From positions 45,101 to 109,100 of IMG/VR virus record IMGVR_UViG_3300044970_001982: a stretch of DNA of 64,000 bases; one strand, 5' to 3'. Positions within the stretch are counted from its first letter, which is position 1, and each line of letters opens with the position of its first letter. Below, piece after piece: positions 1-10,500 of the stretch. The translations under genes were made by a program, and so were the position numbers. The notes beneath the pieces were generated by a model that saw nothing but the letters and a program-made list of their open reading frames with translations, was not told the origin of the DNA and did not search any database. The DNA comes from a virus.

Positions 1-2122
1 ATGACTTTATAGATTCTATATAAATATTTCTTTTAATAAAATCTATTTCATTTGGAGTATAATTCGAATAGTCTAACTTATAAGATGCCACAAATAGACT
101 ATTAGGAGAATATACATTGTTTGATAATGTAATAGTTTTTAACTGAGGATTATATGAATAGTTTGCAGTTCCTCTAGTAACTAACATTCCATCTTTATAG
201 ATGGTAATAGAGTCTGGTATTGCATGGAACCTAATTTCAGCTTTATTATTGCTTGAATTAACGAATAAAACTTCAGAATCAATATACTCCAAACCATAAG
301 GGGTTATGGGAATCCAATCTTGCTCTTGATTAGGTACTGATTTGTTTGATACCGATAGTTCGTAAGACGCTAATATCTTTAAATCTTTATCAGCTCTTGA
401 AACATCTACGGAGTTCAAACCACTATTAACCTTTGCCTTAACTGCTAATATTTGTCCGTCAACAGGTATCTTTCTACTTACATAAGCTGCTTTTGTCGTA
501 TTTTGTGATAATGTTTCTATAAACTCTATAGAATTTAAAGAAAAAGAATATTCATAACTATTTTCAGATTCTTGTGTTAAAGTAGAACTAACTGAAGTGT
601 ATTGACTGTTTGCAATAGTTGGAGCTATAGACTGTGTGTTATATCCACTTATGCTATTAGATCCATTTGATTTTATGAAAGATGGATCTGATAAAGAATT
701 TGGCGCGCTGCCAGAACTTAGTCTTTCTATAAATTTTTCATTATTAAATAGATTTAACTTACCGGAAAAACTATCTAACATGTTGTTCATTAAGTTAATA
801 AATATAGGTGTATTGGTGTAGATGTTTCTATCTTCAATAACTAAAGTATTAAAATCTTTTATTTGTTGACTCAAATTTGACAAATAACTATCAAATTCTT
901 GAGGGAATCTATAGCTATAATAGTCAGTATCTGAATAGTTATTTTTTGAAATTCCTGAGATTGTATTTTTTTTCTTAAAGAACCAAAATACTACATCTTG
1001 ATATTTACTGAATCTAGTCTTTCTATCATCAATGATTGATCTGACAAATAGATCTAAAACTTTTGCGTTTAGTTCTGAACTAACCGGCGTTTTATTACTT
1101 CTAATATAATTAGACTGGTTAAATATAAAAGTAACTTTACTAATATTTCTTTTATCAAATTTAAGATCTAATGTACCATTTATAAGTGTTGGTGTTTGAA
1201 GTAATTTGTAATAATTTTCTGATGGGGTTAGATTGTTCGACTGTTGTGGAGAATCCGTGTATACAATAACTTGTAAGAGTTGTAAGTTATTTGAATAATT
1301 AGGATTAACTCTTATTGTATCAATAGATACCGGTCTTTCAAATTCAACCTCAGATAAAGTTGCTGCTCCTGATAATAATGTATAGTCATATCCAAGCAAG
1401 GACTTATACTCTTCTAGTTGCGCATTTAGTATTGCTGGCGACTTTACTGTGATCGTCCATGAGTCTGAAAAATTCTCATTAAATAGATTTTCAAAATCAG
1501 TTTTTGTCGTAATATAATTGTTGTAATTATTTTTTATTTTTATAGATTTTATATTTCTAATTACATTTTTTGAATCTTGAGTTTTACCAATTTTTAAAAC
1601 TCCAGCCTTACCATCTATGAAAGAATTTCCATTTTCTACAAAAGCAGCTCCGTCTCTATCTGGAATGGAAATAATTAAATTATCAAACTTATAATCATTA
1701 ACAAAACTATCGAACTTTTCTATATAATTAGAATTGTATAAATCATCTTTTCCTGAGATAAATTCATAATTATCTATAAATAGTTCTAGTTTGGAAAGAT
1801 CATTTTCAGCTTTTTCTATTTCAGAAGAAAATACATCCACCATAGAACTTAATGCTATACCTGTAGCATTTGCTGCTGAATAAAAACTTTGTAATCTCAA
1901 AAAGATATTTCTAAATGAGTCGATCATTATTTCTTTAGATAGGACAGAAAACATTGGAATGTTTGCTGCAGAGAAATTTTGGTCAACGACGGTATTAGAA
2001 ACTCTATTAACAAGAGTAGACAAATCAGATTTCCCAACCTTCATTTGTCTAATTAGTGAAGCGACTGTTGTTCTGGTTGAAGACGAGTATTGATTAATTG
2101 TTTCCGGCAAATAGTTTATCAT
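1..2122 (-). CDS. Large baseplate/tail structural protein, C-terminus cut by left edge
   Basis: An open frame of about 707 codons runs from an ATG at 2122 to the window edge without a stop, so only its N-terminal part is present. The first residues read MINYLPETINQYSSSTRTTV. The start follows the stop of the upstream 1823-codon gene by one base, with GGAG about five bases before the ATG, so translational coupling is likely. The product is rich in Ser, Asn, Ile and Tyr. It has a helical-looking stretch around residues 85-130 and later beta-rich segments that alternate hydrophobic and polar residues, a composition shared with its two large upstream neighbours. I recognise no catalytic motif. 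Its place at the end of the baseplate block suggests a peripheral baseplate or fibre-attachment protein; this is inference from position. The short plus-strand frame at 636-821 inside it is a shadow. Confidence 0.75.
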   Translation of the reverse strand, partial: MINYLPETINQYSSSTRTTVASLIRQMKVGKSDLSTLVNRVSNTVVDQNFSAANIPMFSVLSKEIMIDSFRNIFLRLQSFYSAANATGIALSSMVDVFSSEIEKAENDLSKLELFIDNYEFISGKDDLYNSNYIEKFDSFVNDYKFDNLIISIPDRDGAAFVENGNSFIDGKAGVLKIGKTQDSKNVIRNIKSIKIKNNYNNYITTKTDFENLFNENFSDSWTITVKSPAILNAQLEEYKSLLGYDYTLLSGAATLSEVEFERPVSIDTIRVNPNYSNNLQLLQVIVYTDSPQQSNNLTPSENYYKLLQTPTLINGTLDLKFDKRNISKVTFIFNQSNYIRSNKTPVSSELNAKVLDLFVRSIIDDRKTRFSKYQDVVFWFFKKKNTISGISKNNYSDTDYYSYRFPQEFDSYLSNLSQQIKDFNTLVIEDRNIYTNTPIFINLMNNMLDSFSGKLNLFNNEKFIERLSSGSAPNSLSDPSFIKSNGSNSISGYNTQSIAPTIANSQYTSVSSTLTQESENSYEYSFSLNSIEFIETLSQNTTKAAYVSRKIPVDGQILAVKAKVNSGLNSVDVSRADKDLKILASYELSVSNKSVPNQEQDWIPITPYGLEYIDSEVLFVNSSNNKAEIRFHAIPDSITIYKDGMLVTRGTANYSYNPQLKTITLSNNVYSPNSLFVASYKLDYSNYTPNEIDFIKRNIYIESIKS

Positions 2123-2123
2123 A

Positions 2124-5100
2124 CTAGCTCCAAGAGTTTCCTTCTAGATCTTGTAGATCAAAAACCACTCCAGCTGTTAAGTTATTCCGAATAACATCAT
2201 AAATTTGTTTAGGATCAACAAAGTTTTCTTTTACTTCTTGTGGAATTTGAATAATCACGTAGCCACCTCTGTTATAAGTATTTCCCTGTGGTGGATAAAC
2301 GTCCCAATAAGATAGTACATCATATTCCTCTGTCAACGAGTTATTGTTTAGAGAATCTAAAATTTCCGAATTATCCAAATCACCTCTTAATCCGCCACCT
2401 CTAACTCTTAGGTCTACGAAGTTTGTTGCTATAGAATTTGGCTTATTGGTGACATAGATAACTGCTATTGTTAAAGCAAATGGATTATAGTTTATTGATG
2501 TGCTGTCGAAAATGGAAGAATCATATGTAAAGTTTATACCACTATTATATGAATAATCATCTATTTTTTCATAAGCTAAACTAGAAACTGGAATTCCATT
2601 TAAAAGCGATTCATTGTAGTTTGCGTATCTATATACGTTATTTGGAAGAATATAAATATAAAGTGGTTTATCAAAACGAATCGTTTCTTGATTAAGAAGC
2701 GGATTTAATGGAATTGGAAAACCATCCACTTCTCTTAATAGAAGGTTATTATTTTCTGTACTATAATTAACCTTTATTAATGATCTGCTAGATGGAACTA
2801 TAGCCTTTTTAAAACTAATTAATCCAGTATAACAATTTACATCCTTTATTATTGAATAATCTACTTCTACCCATGCACTAGATATGGATTCTCTTGTATA
2901 TATTTTTATTTCTGGCTTAATTATTCCAACTATAGAATTCAGATTATCTGTAGGATGATTCCATGCAACTATTGGAGCTCTTCTAACTTGAATTGTTTTT
3001 GTATCTATAATTGATGGATTTTCATCAACAACATCATAGTATCCATAGCCAAATACTGTTGACCAAGCTATGTTTGGTGTATCCAAAGTAGAATACTGGC
3101 CAACTAAACGTTGTCCCATATAATTCCACTTCCAATCGTGCCATTTAATATTTGGATCTATATATATTTCCTTATTAAAGGATCCGTTAGAAACTGGAAG
3201 CTCCCAAGTATCAAACTTAGAAATGTTTTGACTAATAGAGCCGACATTTATAGATGTATTTGATTTGTATTTAACAGAATATACAGGCACTAAGTATTTT
3301 AGTGGAACTCTTGATGGAATAAATGTATTTGTATTGTTTAAGCCAAAGAATTCACCATCTCCACTTTGTCCATCAGCATCTAGTGCGCATATAGCTATGT
3401 ATATGTTTGCTGAACTCCTAGAGAATGCTTCCCCTGACCTTGAATACAAATCAATATAGTTTATATAATTTCCTAAGAACTTTCTTTCGGAAACATCATA
3501 GAAGCCATATCTAATTCCATCATCTGGTAATTCGTTATAAACAGAGAAGTAACCATATCTTAGATCTGTTTCTTGAGAAGATATATTTTGGTAGGTCGAC
3601 GCATCAATTGCGGCTCTGATCTGCGAGTAAGTTGGTAGCCCAACTGGTGCGCCCGCGTCATTGCATAATAATAAAACGCCATCTCCATAATTAATAGTAT
3701 TCTTACCAGAAGGGAGAATGTTACCAGATAGTGTTTTGAGTCTAAAATTACTTGATAGATCTATTGGTTGAGTTCTAACCAAAGATGTTCCATAGTATGT
3801 TGCTGATGTGTCAAATGTTATTGTATTTGAAGTATTTGTGTATGAAACGGCGTTTGAAGAAACTTCTGCCCCAGTTGAAGTTCGTATGTTAGATACGGAA
3901 AGGTTGCTAAGAGTTACTGATCCAGTGCTATTTGTAAAAGACTCTACTTTGATTCTGGAGTTTTCAAAACCATCAGACCCAATTTCTAATTCACCTTCAT
4001 CTATCTCTATTGTGGAATTGCCAAAAGATAAAGAGGTAATATAATTAGATAATCTAGACAGCTCGTTAACGTTTCTTACATTTAAATTCTTTGGAACGCT
4101 TGGAGATAAATCAGATATAGAAGTACTAAAAACAACTTCTACATCTACAGATATTGGAGTATTTTCATCCTCATATCCAGTTTCTGTTCCACCATCAACT
4201 GTTCCATTAATTTTAATTCCAGAAATTCCGAAACCTTCACCTTGACCAAAGCCAGGAGAAATTGCCAAACCCTCTATTCCTACAATTATATATCTACAGC
4301 TATTTGCTTCTAGATTATTTATTGGTATATTTATATCTCCTGAGGCAGCCGATAGGTTAAGGGCTTCAAGTTTAGAATATTTAAATATATTTGTTTCAAA
4401 TGTTGGACCCCAGCCAACTGAAACTACTTTGAAGTTTCTCCATCTAGCGTCTTGTTGATCAGGGGTAATTGTTATCCCAGTAACATTTATCATTGAACTT
4501 GGAACTTGCATAAACAAGATGTCTGCTCCGAGTTTAGGTCCAACTGTTCCTGTGAAAGTTATCTTTCTGTATGGTCTTCCGGAGTTAACATCTGGCGCTA
4601 AAGACATTGTTTCAACTTTAGATATATATTTTCTTATGTCTGGAGTAGCAAATGCTTTCCAATCATCTAAAGCTTTTTGTCCCTCAAAAGCTCTTTTTAT
4701 TAACCACACAAGAGCTAAATACCATTTAGTCTCACTATCAACTTTGTAATCTTTAAATCTTTGATTATTAGCTACTTGGAAATTGTATACAGCCTGAGCA
4801 GTAACTGGCCCATATGATCCATCTATAGCCCCTTTATATTTCCCAGCTGCTGCTAAAGTATACTGTATATATTTTACATATTCATGTGTTGGCGAACCTT
4901 GAACCCAAATTCTAGGATCTCCATGTATATCTATATCACCTGTGTAAGGGAATATGTTTGAGGCATCTGCTACGTTAGTTGATCTACTGGTTTGATAGTC
5001 ATCGATTCCAGACTTTACATTTTCTGCGGGAAGTGTAGCTGGTTTTGGTCCAACAGGAATGTCTATTTCTTTTTTACCCTTGTATGTGGCGTTGACAGTG

Positions 5101-7595
5101 TAGTTTGCTTTTCCTGTAAAATTGAAGTTAAAGCTGTAAGGAACATCGCTTCCTTCATACATGGTATATAGGGACTTTAGTCTAAATGGATATGAATTAA
5201 ACCCTAAAGATGGACTTAATAAGTTTGTTAAAGATCTTGATGAACTACTATTAACTGGCCTTTCGAGCAATATATGTGGGCCCAAACCTAGTATTCTTGA
5301 CAACGATCTACTATATTTTTGCGTGTATGCATATAGTGGTCTTGTGGCTGGATTTGAAGAACTTGAAGTATTTATCTTATATAACGTATAAGAAGAAGGA
5401 ATATCTACAGAAGCAGAATTTGGATCAGCTACTTTTGTAGAGTCTTTAATTGTTACATCTGGATTAGTAATTTCAACATAGAATTCAATGTCGTCTACAG
5501 ATAATTCTTCTATTATTGACCTTTGGAATTGCGACATCTTTAATGTAAGCTGTGATTTAAAGTAGTCAAATATGCTTGTATTAGTAGATGCTGAATTTTT
5601 CGTTAAATTCCTTGCATAAAGAGACGTACTAGAGTTTATTGATATAAGATCAAAATCCGGCTTTTCACTGTCTTCAAGAGCTGAGGAATACATAACCCAA
5701 GAGGAAGACCAGTCTGTAATAAAATTGATTATTGAAGAGGCCAAACTTGTTTGTCTCATCGACAGAGCTTTGCAATACATGGCGTATGAGATGGAGTTAA
5801 ACAACAACTTGAATGGCCCTTCTATAACAGAAGAAAATAGAGTTGTACTACTATTAATTGTACCAAAATGTGATGTTCCATTATTAATATTTAATACTTT
5901 GTCTGGATTTGCAATATCATAAATACTGTTACAGTATGACATTAGCCCAAATGTTGTGGCTAATATATTTCCTTTTGTAAGGCTATCATTTTGACGCGGA
6001 TATGATAATAGAACGCCAATTGACTTAAGATCAGAAGAACTAGGTCCAGCTTTAACAAATGTATTTGAACTTACTGCATTAGCAAAGTACTTATAGCTTT
6101 TGGGTGAAACTCCATTTATTTTACTAGAGCCTATAACGCTATAATAATTTTTTTCAAATATTGTATCATTTATAGTCCATCCACCATTTTTTGTTGCATC
6201 AATACAGATACTGCTATCTATCATGTCAACATTATTGGCTACTACAGAAGATGTCATATTTAGTTGTCCTCCGGAGTTTACATTAGATGCATTAGGGCAG
6301 AAGGACAGGTCTAGGATAAGTGTTCCAAAATTATTGGCAACAAAGTTATTTATAAGACTAGCTTGACTAGAAGTTATTGTAGAGTCAGGAGACCAAAGAA
6401 GCACATCGAATTGACTTAACTGGGCTGAAGTAACTGAGTCTATATTTACTTTCCAATAATTAGCTAAAGATTTGTCTGTTAATGTCGTAAGTGGATTTTC
6501 AAATACAAGCTTAGTTAAATTAAATGGAGAATTTTCTAATCTATACAAAACGTATGGATTAATATTTTGATTTGTTGAGCCTGAATAAAGAATTCCAGCT
6601 TTGACAGTTCTTATTCTAACTGGAGAATCTGGATTAGAATCTATTTCATAATCTATGTCTTGTAAATTAATATTTCTTCTTATTTTTCCTATTATTCTCC
6701 AATTGAAAACTTCATAATTTCTATAGTCTTTAATTGCCTTGCTTGGTACAAGAGCTTGATATCCGTTTGTTATAGAAACATGACCTGTGTTTACACTGGA
6801 ATAATTTTCGTCAATCTTTTTAATTGAAAAATTTCTAGATCCATAATAATTAGGATCTATAACAAAAGACTCTTCTGGAATATTATTAAAGTATTTAACA
6901 GCATTTATAGTTTCTGTATATCTTAACTGTTGATTGCTAAATTTTCCGTTTTCATCAGATTCAACTTTATTGTACATTAACTTAAGGTTTAAAGGATAGG
7001 AGCTATCCAGTACAACTATAACTCTGTATGGTATTTCCTCTAGATTAACGTTTGCACTAGTTTTATATGGTTCTAATAGAATCTTATATTTTTTTCTATT
7101 TGTATTTAGATCAATATAATCTTTTCCAAATTCATCTAAAACCTTTATGCCAAGATTATATATTTGATCTTGGTCAGGAAGATTGTTGTAAGATGTAAAA
7201 TTAAAAATTGCAGGAGCGGCAGTAAAGTATCTACTTATATAAACATAGTGACCAAAATCGTTAGCGTTTATTTCGGTAGGATTCAGTGTTTCAGATACTG
7301 TTGGCCTGTGTAGAAATAGGTTACTTATCGTAATGTCATCAGTTGATAATACTGATGATCCGTTCATTCTTCTTAAGATTCCCAACTCATCTGCGTACAT
7401 TAGTTCTGCGTCATAGGATTCTTTTATTTTATTTTCTAGAATTGTTTCTGAAACATTTACTGTAACTATGTTATTTTTTGGAGAAATTGATTCTGATGTA
7501 TACCAAGATAAAACTGCTGCGTCTGCAGGAACGTTTGTTCCTATTTTGATTGCTTTTTCATTTTCGTTTGTAGTAATGTTGGTAAATTTTTTCAT
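2124..7595 (-). CDS. Large tail/baseplate protein with peptidoglycan-binding domain
   Basis: An 1823-residue structural protein. Residues about 885-965 match the peptidoglycan_binding_1 fold: a helical repeat with VKYIQYTLAAAGKYKGAIDG followed by YGPVTAQAVYNFQ, the usual layout for binding cell-wall glycan. Residues about 995-1130 look like a discoidin/F5-F8-type beta sandwich (GPTFETNIFKYSKLEALNL, ending CRYIIVGIEG). Around residues 395-440 the text FDVLLWSPD...GTLILDLSFC resembles a Rossmann-like amidotransferase fold, but I see no catalytic Cys-His-Glu set and treat this as weak. The C-terminal third is beta-rich. The start ATG shares its A with the TGA of the gene upstream, a one-base overlap that suggests coupled translation. 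It probably sits at the baseplate periphery and helps grip the cell wall; that role is inferred from the binding domain and gene order. Confidence 0.8.
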   Translation of the reverse strand: MKKFTNITTNENEKAIKIGTNVPADAAVLSWYTSESISPKNNIVTVNVSETILENKIKESYDAELMYADELGILRRMNGSSVLSTDDITISNLFLHRPTVSETLNPTEINANDFGHYVYISRYFTAAPAIFNFTSYNNLPDQDQIYNLGIKVLDEFGKDYIDLNTNRKKYKILLEPYKTSANVNLEEIPYRVIVVLDSSYPLNLKLMYNKVESDENGKFSNQQLRYTETINAVKYFNNIPEESFVIDPNYYGSRNFSIKKIDENYSSVNTGHVSITNGYQALVPSKAIKDYRNYEVFNWRIIGKIRRNINLQDIDYEIDSNPDSPVRIRTVKAGILYSGSTNQNINPYVLYRLENSPFNLTKLVFENPLTTLTDKSLANYWKVNIDSVTSAQLSQFDVLLWSPDSTITSSQASLINNFVANNFGTLILDLSFCPNASNVNSGGQLNMTSSVVANNVDMIDSSICIDATKNGGWTINDTIFEKNYYSVIGSSKINGVSPKSYKYFANAVSSNTFVKAGPSSSDLKSIGVLLSYPRQNDSLTKGNILATTFGLMSYCNSIYDIANPDKVLNINNGTSHFGTINSSTTLFSSVIEGPFKLLFNSISYAMYCKALSMRQTSLASSIINFITDWSSSWVMYSSALEDSEKPDFDLISINSSTSLYARNLTKNSASTNTSIFDYFKSQLTLKMSQFQRSIIEELSVDDIEFYVEITNPDVTIKDSTKVADPNSASVDIPSSYTLYKINTSSSSNPATRPLYAYTQKYSRSLSRILGLGPHILLERPVNSSSSRSLTNLLSPSLGFNSYPFRLKSLYTMYEGSDVPYSFNFNFTGKANYTVNATYKGKKEIDIPVGPKPATLPAENVKSGIDDYQTSRSTNVADASNIFPYTGDIDIHGDPRIWVQGSPTHEYVKYIQYTLAAAGKYKGAIDGSYGPVTAQAVYNFQVANNQRFKDYKVDSETKWYLALVWLIKRAFEGQKALDDWKAFATPDIRKYISKVETMSLAPDVNSGRPYRKITFTGTVGPKLGADILFMQVPSSMINVTGITITPDQQDARWRNFKVVSVGWGPTFETNIFKYSKLEALNLSAASGDINIPINNLEANSCRYIIVGIEGLAISPGFGQGEGFGISGIKINGTVDGGTETGYEDENTPISVDVEVVFSTSISDLSPSVPKNLNVRNVNELSRLSNYITSLSFGNSTIEIDEGELEIGSDGFENSRIKVESFTNSTGSVTLSNLSVSNIRTSTGAEVSSNAVSYTNTSNTITFDTSATYYGTSLVRTQPIDLSSNFRLKTLSGNILPSGKNTINYGDGVLLLCNDAGAPVGLPTYSQIRAAIDASTYQNISSQETDLRYGYFSVYNELPDDGIRYGFYDVSERKFLGNYINYIDLYSRSGEAFSRSSANIYIAICALDADGQSGDGEFFGLNNTNTFIPSRVPLKYLVPVYSVKYKSNTSINVGSISQNISKFDTWELPVSNGSFNKEIYIDPNIKWHDWKWNYMGQRLVGQYSTLDTPNIAWSTVFGYGYYDVVDENPSIIDTKTIQVRRAPIVAWNHPTDNLNSIVGIIKPEIKIYTRESISSAWVEVDYSIIKDVNCYTGLISFKKAIVPSSRSLIKVNYSTENNNLLLREVDGFPIPLNPLLNQETIRFDKPLYIYILPNNVYRYANYNESLLNGIPVSSLAYEKIDDYSYNSGINFTYDSSIFDSTSINYNPFALTIAVIYVTNKPNSIATNFVDLRVRGGGLRGDLDNSEILDSLNNNSLTEEYDVLSYWDVYPPQGNTYNRGGYVIIQIPQEVKENFVDPKQIYDVIRNNLTAGVVFDLQDLEGNSWS

Positions 7596-10500
7596 CAGTA
7601 TTCCTCATGATCCGGATGCAATAGCGAGTAGTCAACGACTATATTTGGAGTTGTTCCCATTATTCCCATCTGATACTGTGTATATTTATTTAACATAGTC
7701 CATACTGGGGGTTGCCAGTTTGGTGTTGTATCTAATGAATATAGTACCGATGGATTAGTGTGGTTGTAAACAAAATTAGGAGTTGCTATTAGCTCTGAAT
7801 TGTCTTGCTTGTTTACTGTATATATGTTTGGAAGCGGGATATCCGATTCATTGCTATATTGAATTGGGTCATAGGATTCATACCAATATATAACATCTCC
7901 AGCTATAGTAACGTCTGTTGAATCAACAGTTTCCCCATCTTCTTCTAAAAGATTTCGAACAATTTCATCATTAACTATATTAACTCTAGCAAACCAATAT
8001 CCTGGAGCGCCAACTTCCTGTGAAGTCATTGCAGTATCTATTTCAAAACTACCATCAGCCTGTGAGGTAATTAAATAATCTGGTGTTGCAGCAAAGAGGT
8101 CTTTTAGGGTTCTTGCCTTATTCCAAGCTATCTGAACTTCGTGGTTAAATGAATCATTTTTCCACAATATTTTTCCAGATATTCCTATTGAGCTAACTCC
8201 GTCGGCATTTACTATAAAATCTGTGGGAGCTGCTTTTATCCAAACTCTATTTGGTTCAGTTCTTCTAATATTAAAGGGTATACTTTCAACGTAAGATCCT
8301 GTCTGGCTATTAGATCCACCATTTGGTGTAGCCGATCCTATACCAGTAATGGTAATTGTTGAAGAAGTTACCTCGGCTGGCTGAGGACCTGTATATCTTA
8401 TGAGTGTTTTTGCTAATCCATTATCATTCGTTGTTACATAATTTGGTGTAGCTAATATTAGGTTACCTGAAATTTCAAAAGTTTGACCAGGCTTTATGTT
8501 ATCATTTTCATCATAAGAAACTATGGAGAGGTGCATTATGTCAGAGTATGCGTCGGAGATATACCCTGGAGATAGGTATGTTTCTGTATGAGAGAAATCA
8601 TATTCACTTAATGATACATAAACATACCCCTCATCAATGGGGTTAACATCTGGGCTTACATCTAAATCTATTGTCTGAGTATTGTCATTAATTGCTGATT
8701 CATATGTAATTGAATATATTTCTTCATAGTTAGGTGTTGTACTAAAGTAAATATATGTATTATATTCATCGTTTACAGAATCATAAACACGATTATCTAT
8801 ACTCCATGCCTGATTAACTGTATAAGTTACTTCATATTCTCTTCCAATAATTGATGGAGTTGACTGATCGAAGCACTCTAGCTTATTTGTTGCGGTTGAT
8901 AAATCTGAGAATAATATTTCGCCAGTATATTTATCTGCAACCGTAATATTAAATACATCTTCATAGGCTAAGTATAGCGAGTTGCCAAAATTCCCATAAA
9001 CAGACTCTGTATTTACAAAGGATAAATTACCAGGTGTTGCGCTATCTTCAAAAACTATATTTCTATACTGTGTTTCATGAACATTAACAATAATTGGAGA
9101 TCCGTTGGTAGGCGTAGAGTTCAACTTTATAGAGAAGAATTGACCATTAAATGTCTCTGTAACTGGTTCTGAATAAACGTAATATTCATCTTCATTTAAG
9201 AACAGATGGCCAGTGTGAATTGCTCTTCTCTTGGCCATTAGTGCAGCTGTGTCTTTTTTAGCATGCAAAGAGACTTCTATTGAATCAGAGTTTTCTACAG
9301 CGTTGTTTATGTTTTCAACTAGTTGATCCTTATTTTCTACGTATACAATAATATCATTTGTATCAGAAAGAAAGTTAATGTCTTTAATATCATATATATA
9401 TTCCAAGTTCAAATTAAAACTATTTGAATCTAAATTAATAGTCTTTAAAAATGTGTCTGAGTTGAAATAAGAAACTAAATATTGTTCCTCATTTTCATAA
9501 ACATTATCTAAAGAATCTATAAATCCACTGAACAACTGAGGTGTTGTTTGCGCTGAAAAAGAAAAATATTCCTCTCTATATAGAGGATAATAATTTCCAG
9601 ATGCCGACTCAAATTTAATATAACTTGGAGTAGATGAGAAGTTAATTGTTGCAGAATCAAAATACTGCGGAGTGGTTAGCTGAACTCCACTTTCATCATA
9701 AAATGAGTATAATATATTTGGCGAAGATGGAACAAGATATCTATTATTGTCTACAAAATCAACAACAGCACCACCAGCAGTGTTGTTAATTATATTGTCT
9801 GTGCCAAAGTAAGCCAACCCTACTGGTGCAGCAGAATTAATATACAAATACTCTGGAGTAGCGTTAGGTGGATATATGATTAGATCAACTAGATCATCTA
9901 CATATATAATTGGTGTTGTTAAACTCTGCTCAAACCTACTATTTCCTTCGTTCAAGTACACATAAGAAGATATTTGGTTAGTGTCTTGAATAAAGACATC
10001 ATCATTATATATGGTAGATCCTATTCTAAGATTAACATTATCTGCAGTTATATTTGGAGATGCTATAGATGTTTCTGTTCCAGCAGAAGGATTTACATAG
10101 TAGTTTGGAGTGGATAGATTAAATCCCCCCCAATAATCGCCAATGTCAATAGTTGTATCATAATCTTGAGTTAGATAATCCCAACCACCATTAGAAAATA
10201 CTATCTTAACTTGAGATACATCTTCTATAGATATAGAAGAGAAATTAGGGGATGATGGGTTGTTGTATACTTCATTGTATGTTTTATCTCTAAACTCAAT
10301 ATCATTTAAAGTATTACCTTCTTGCGTGAATATCTTAATAAGATTAAATTCTGGACTTGATACATGATCCTGTCCATATCTATTGTAAACATAAAAATCT
10401 TCTCTATTCAAATAGTTAAGATTTGCATAGAATGTCGATGGAGTGGCGTAATTTGCATGCGCTTTGGTTGTTACCTCATAGGTAAGCCCAACTCCACCAT

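Noticed and set aside
636-821. Plus-strand frame of 61 codons in the left end region
   Set aside because: It lies antisense within the long open minus-strand gene that fills 1-2122; it has no ribosome site and low-complexity composition.
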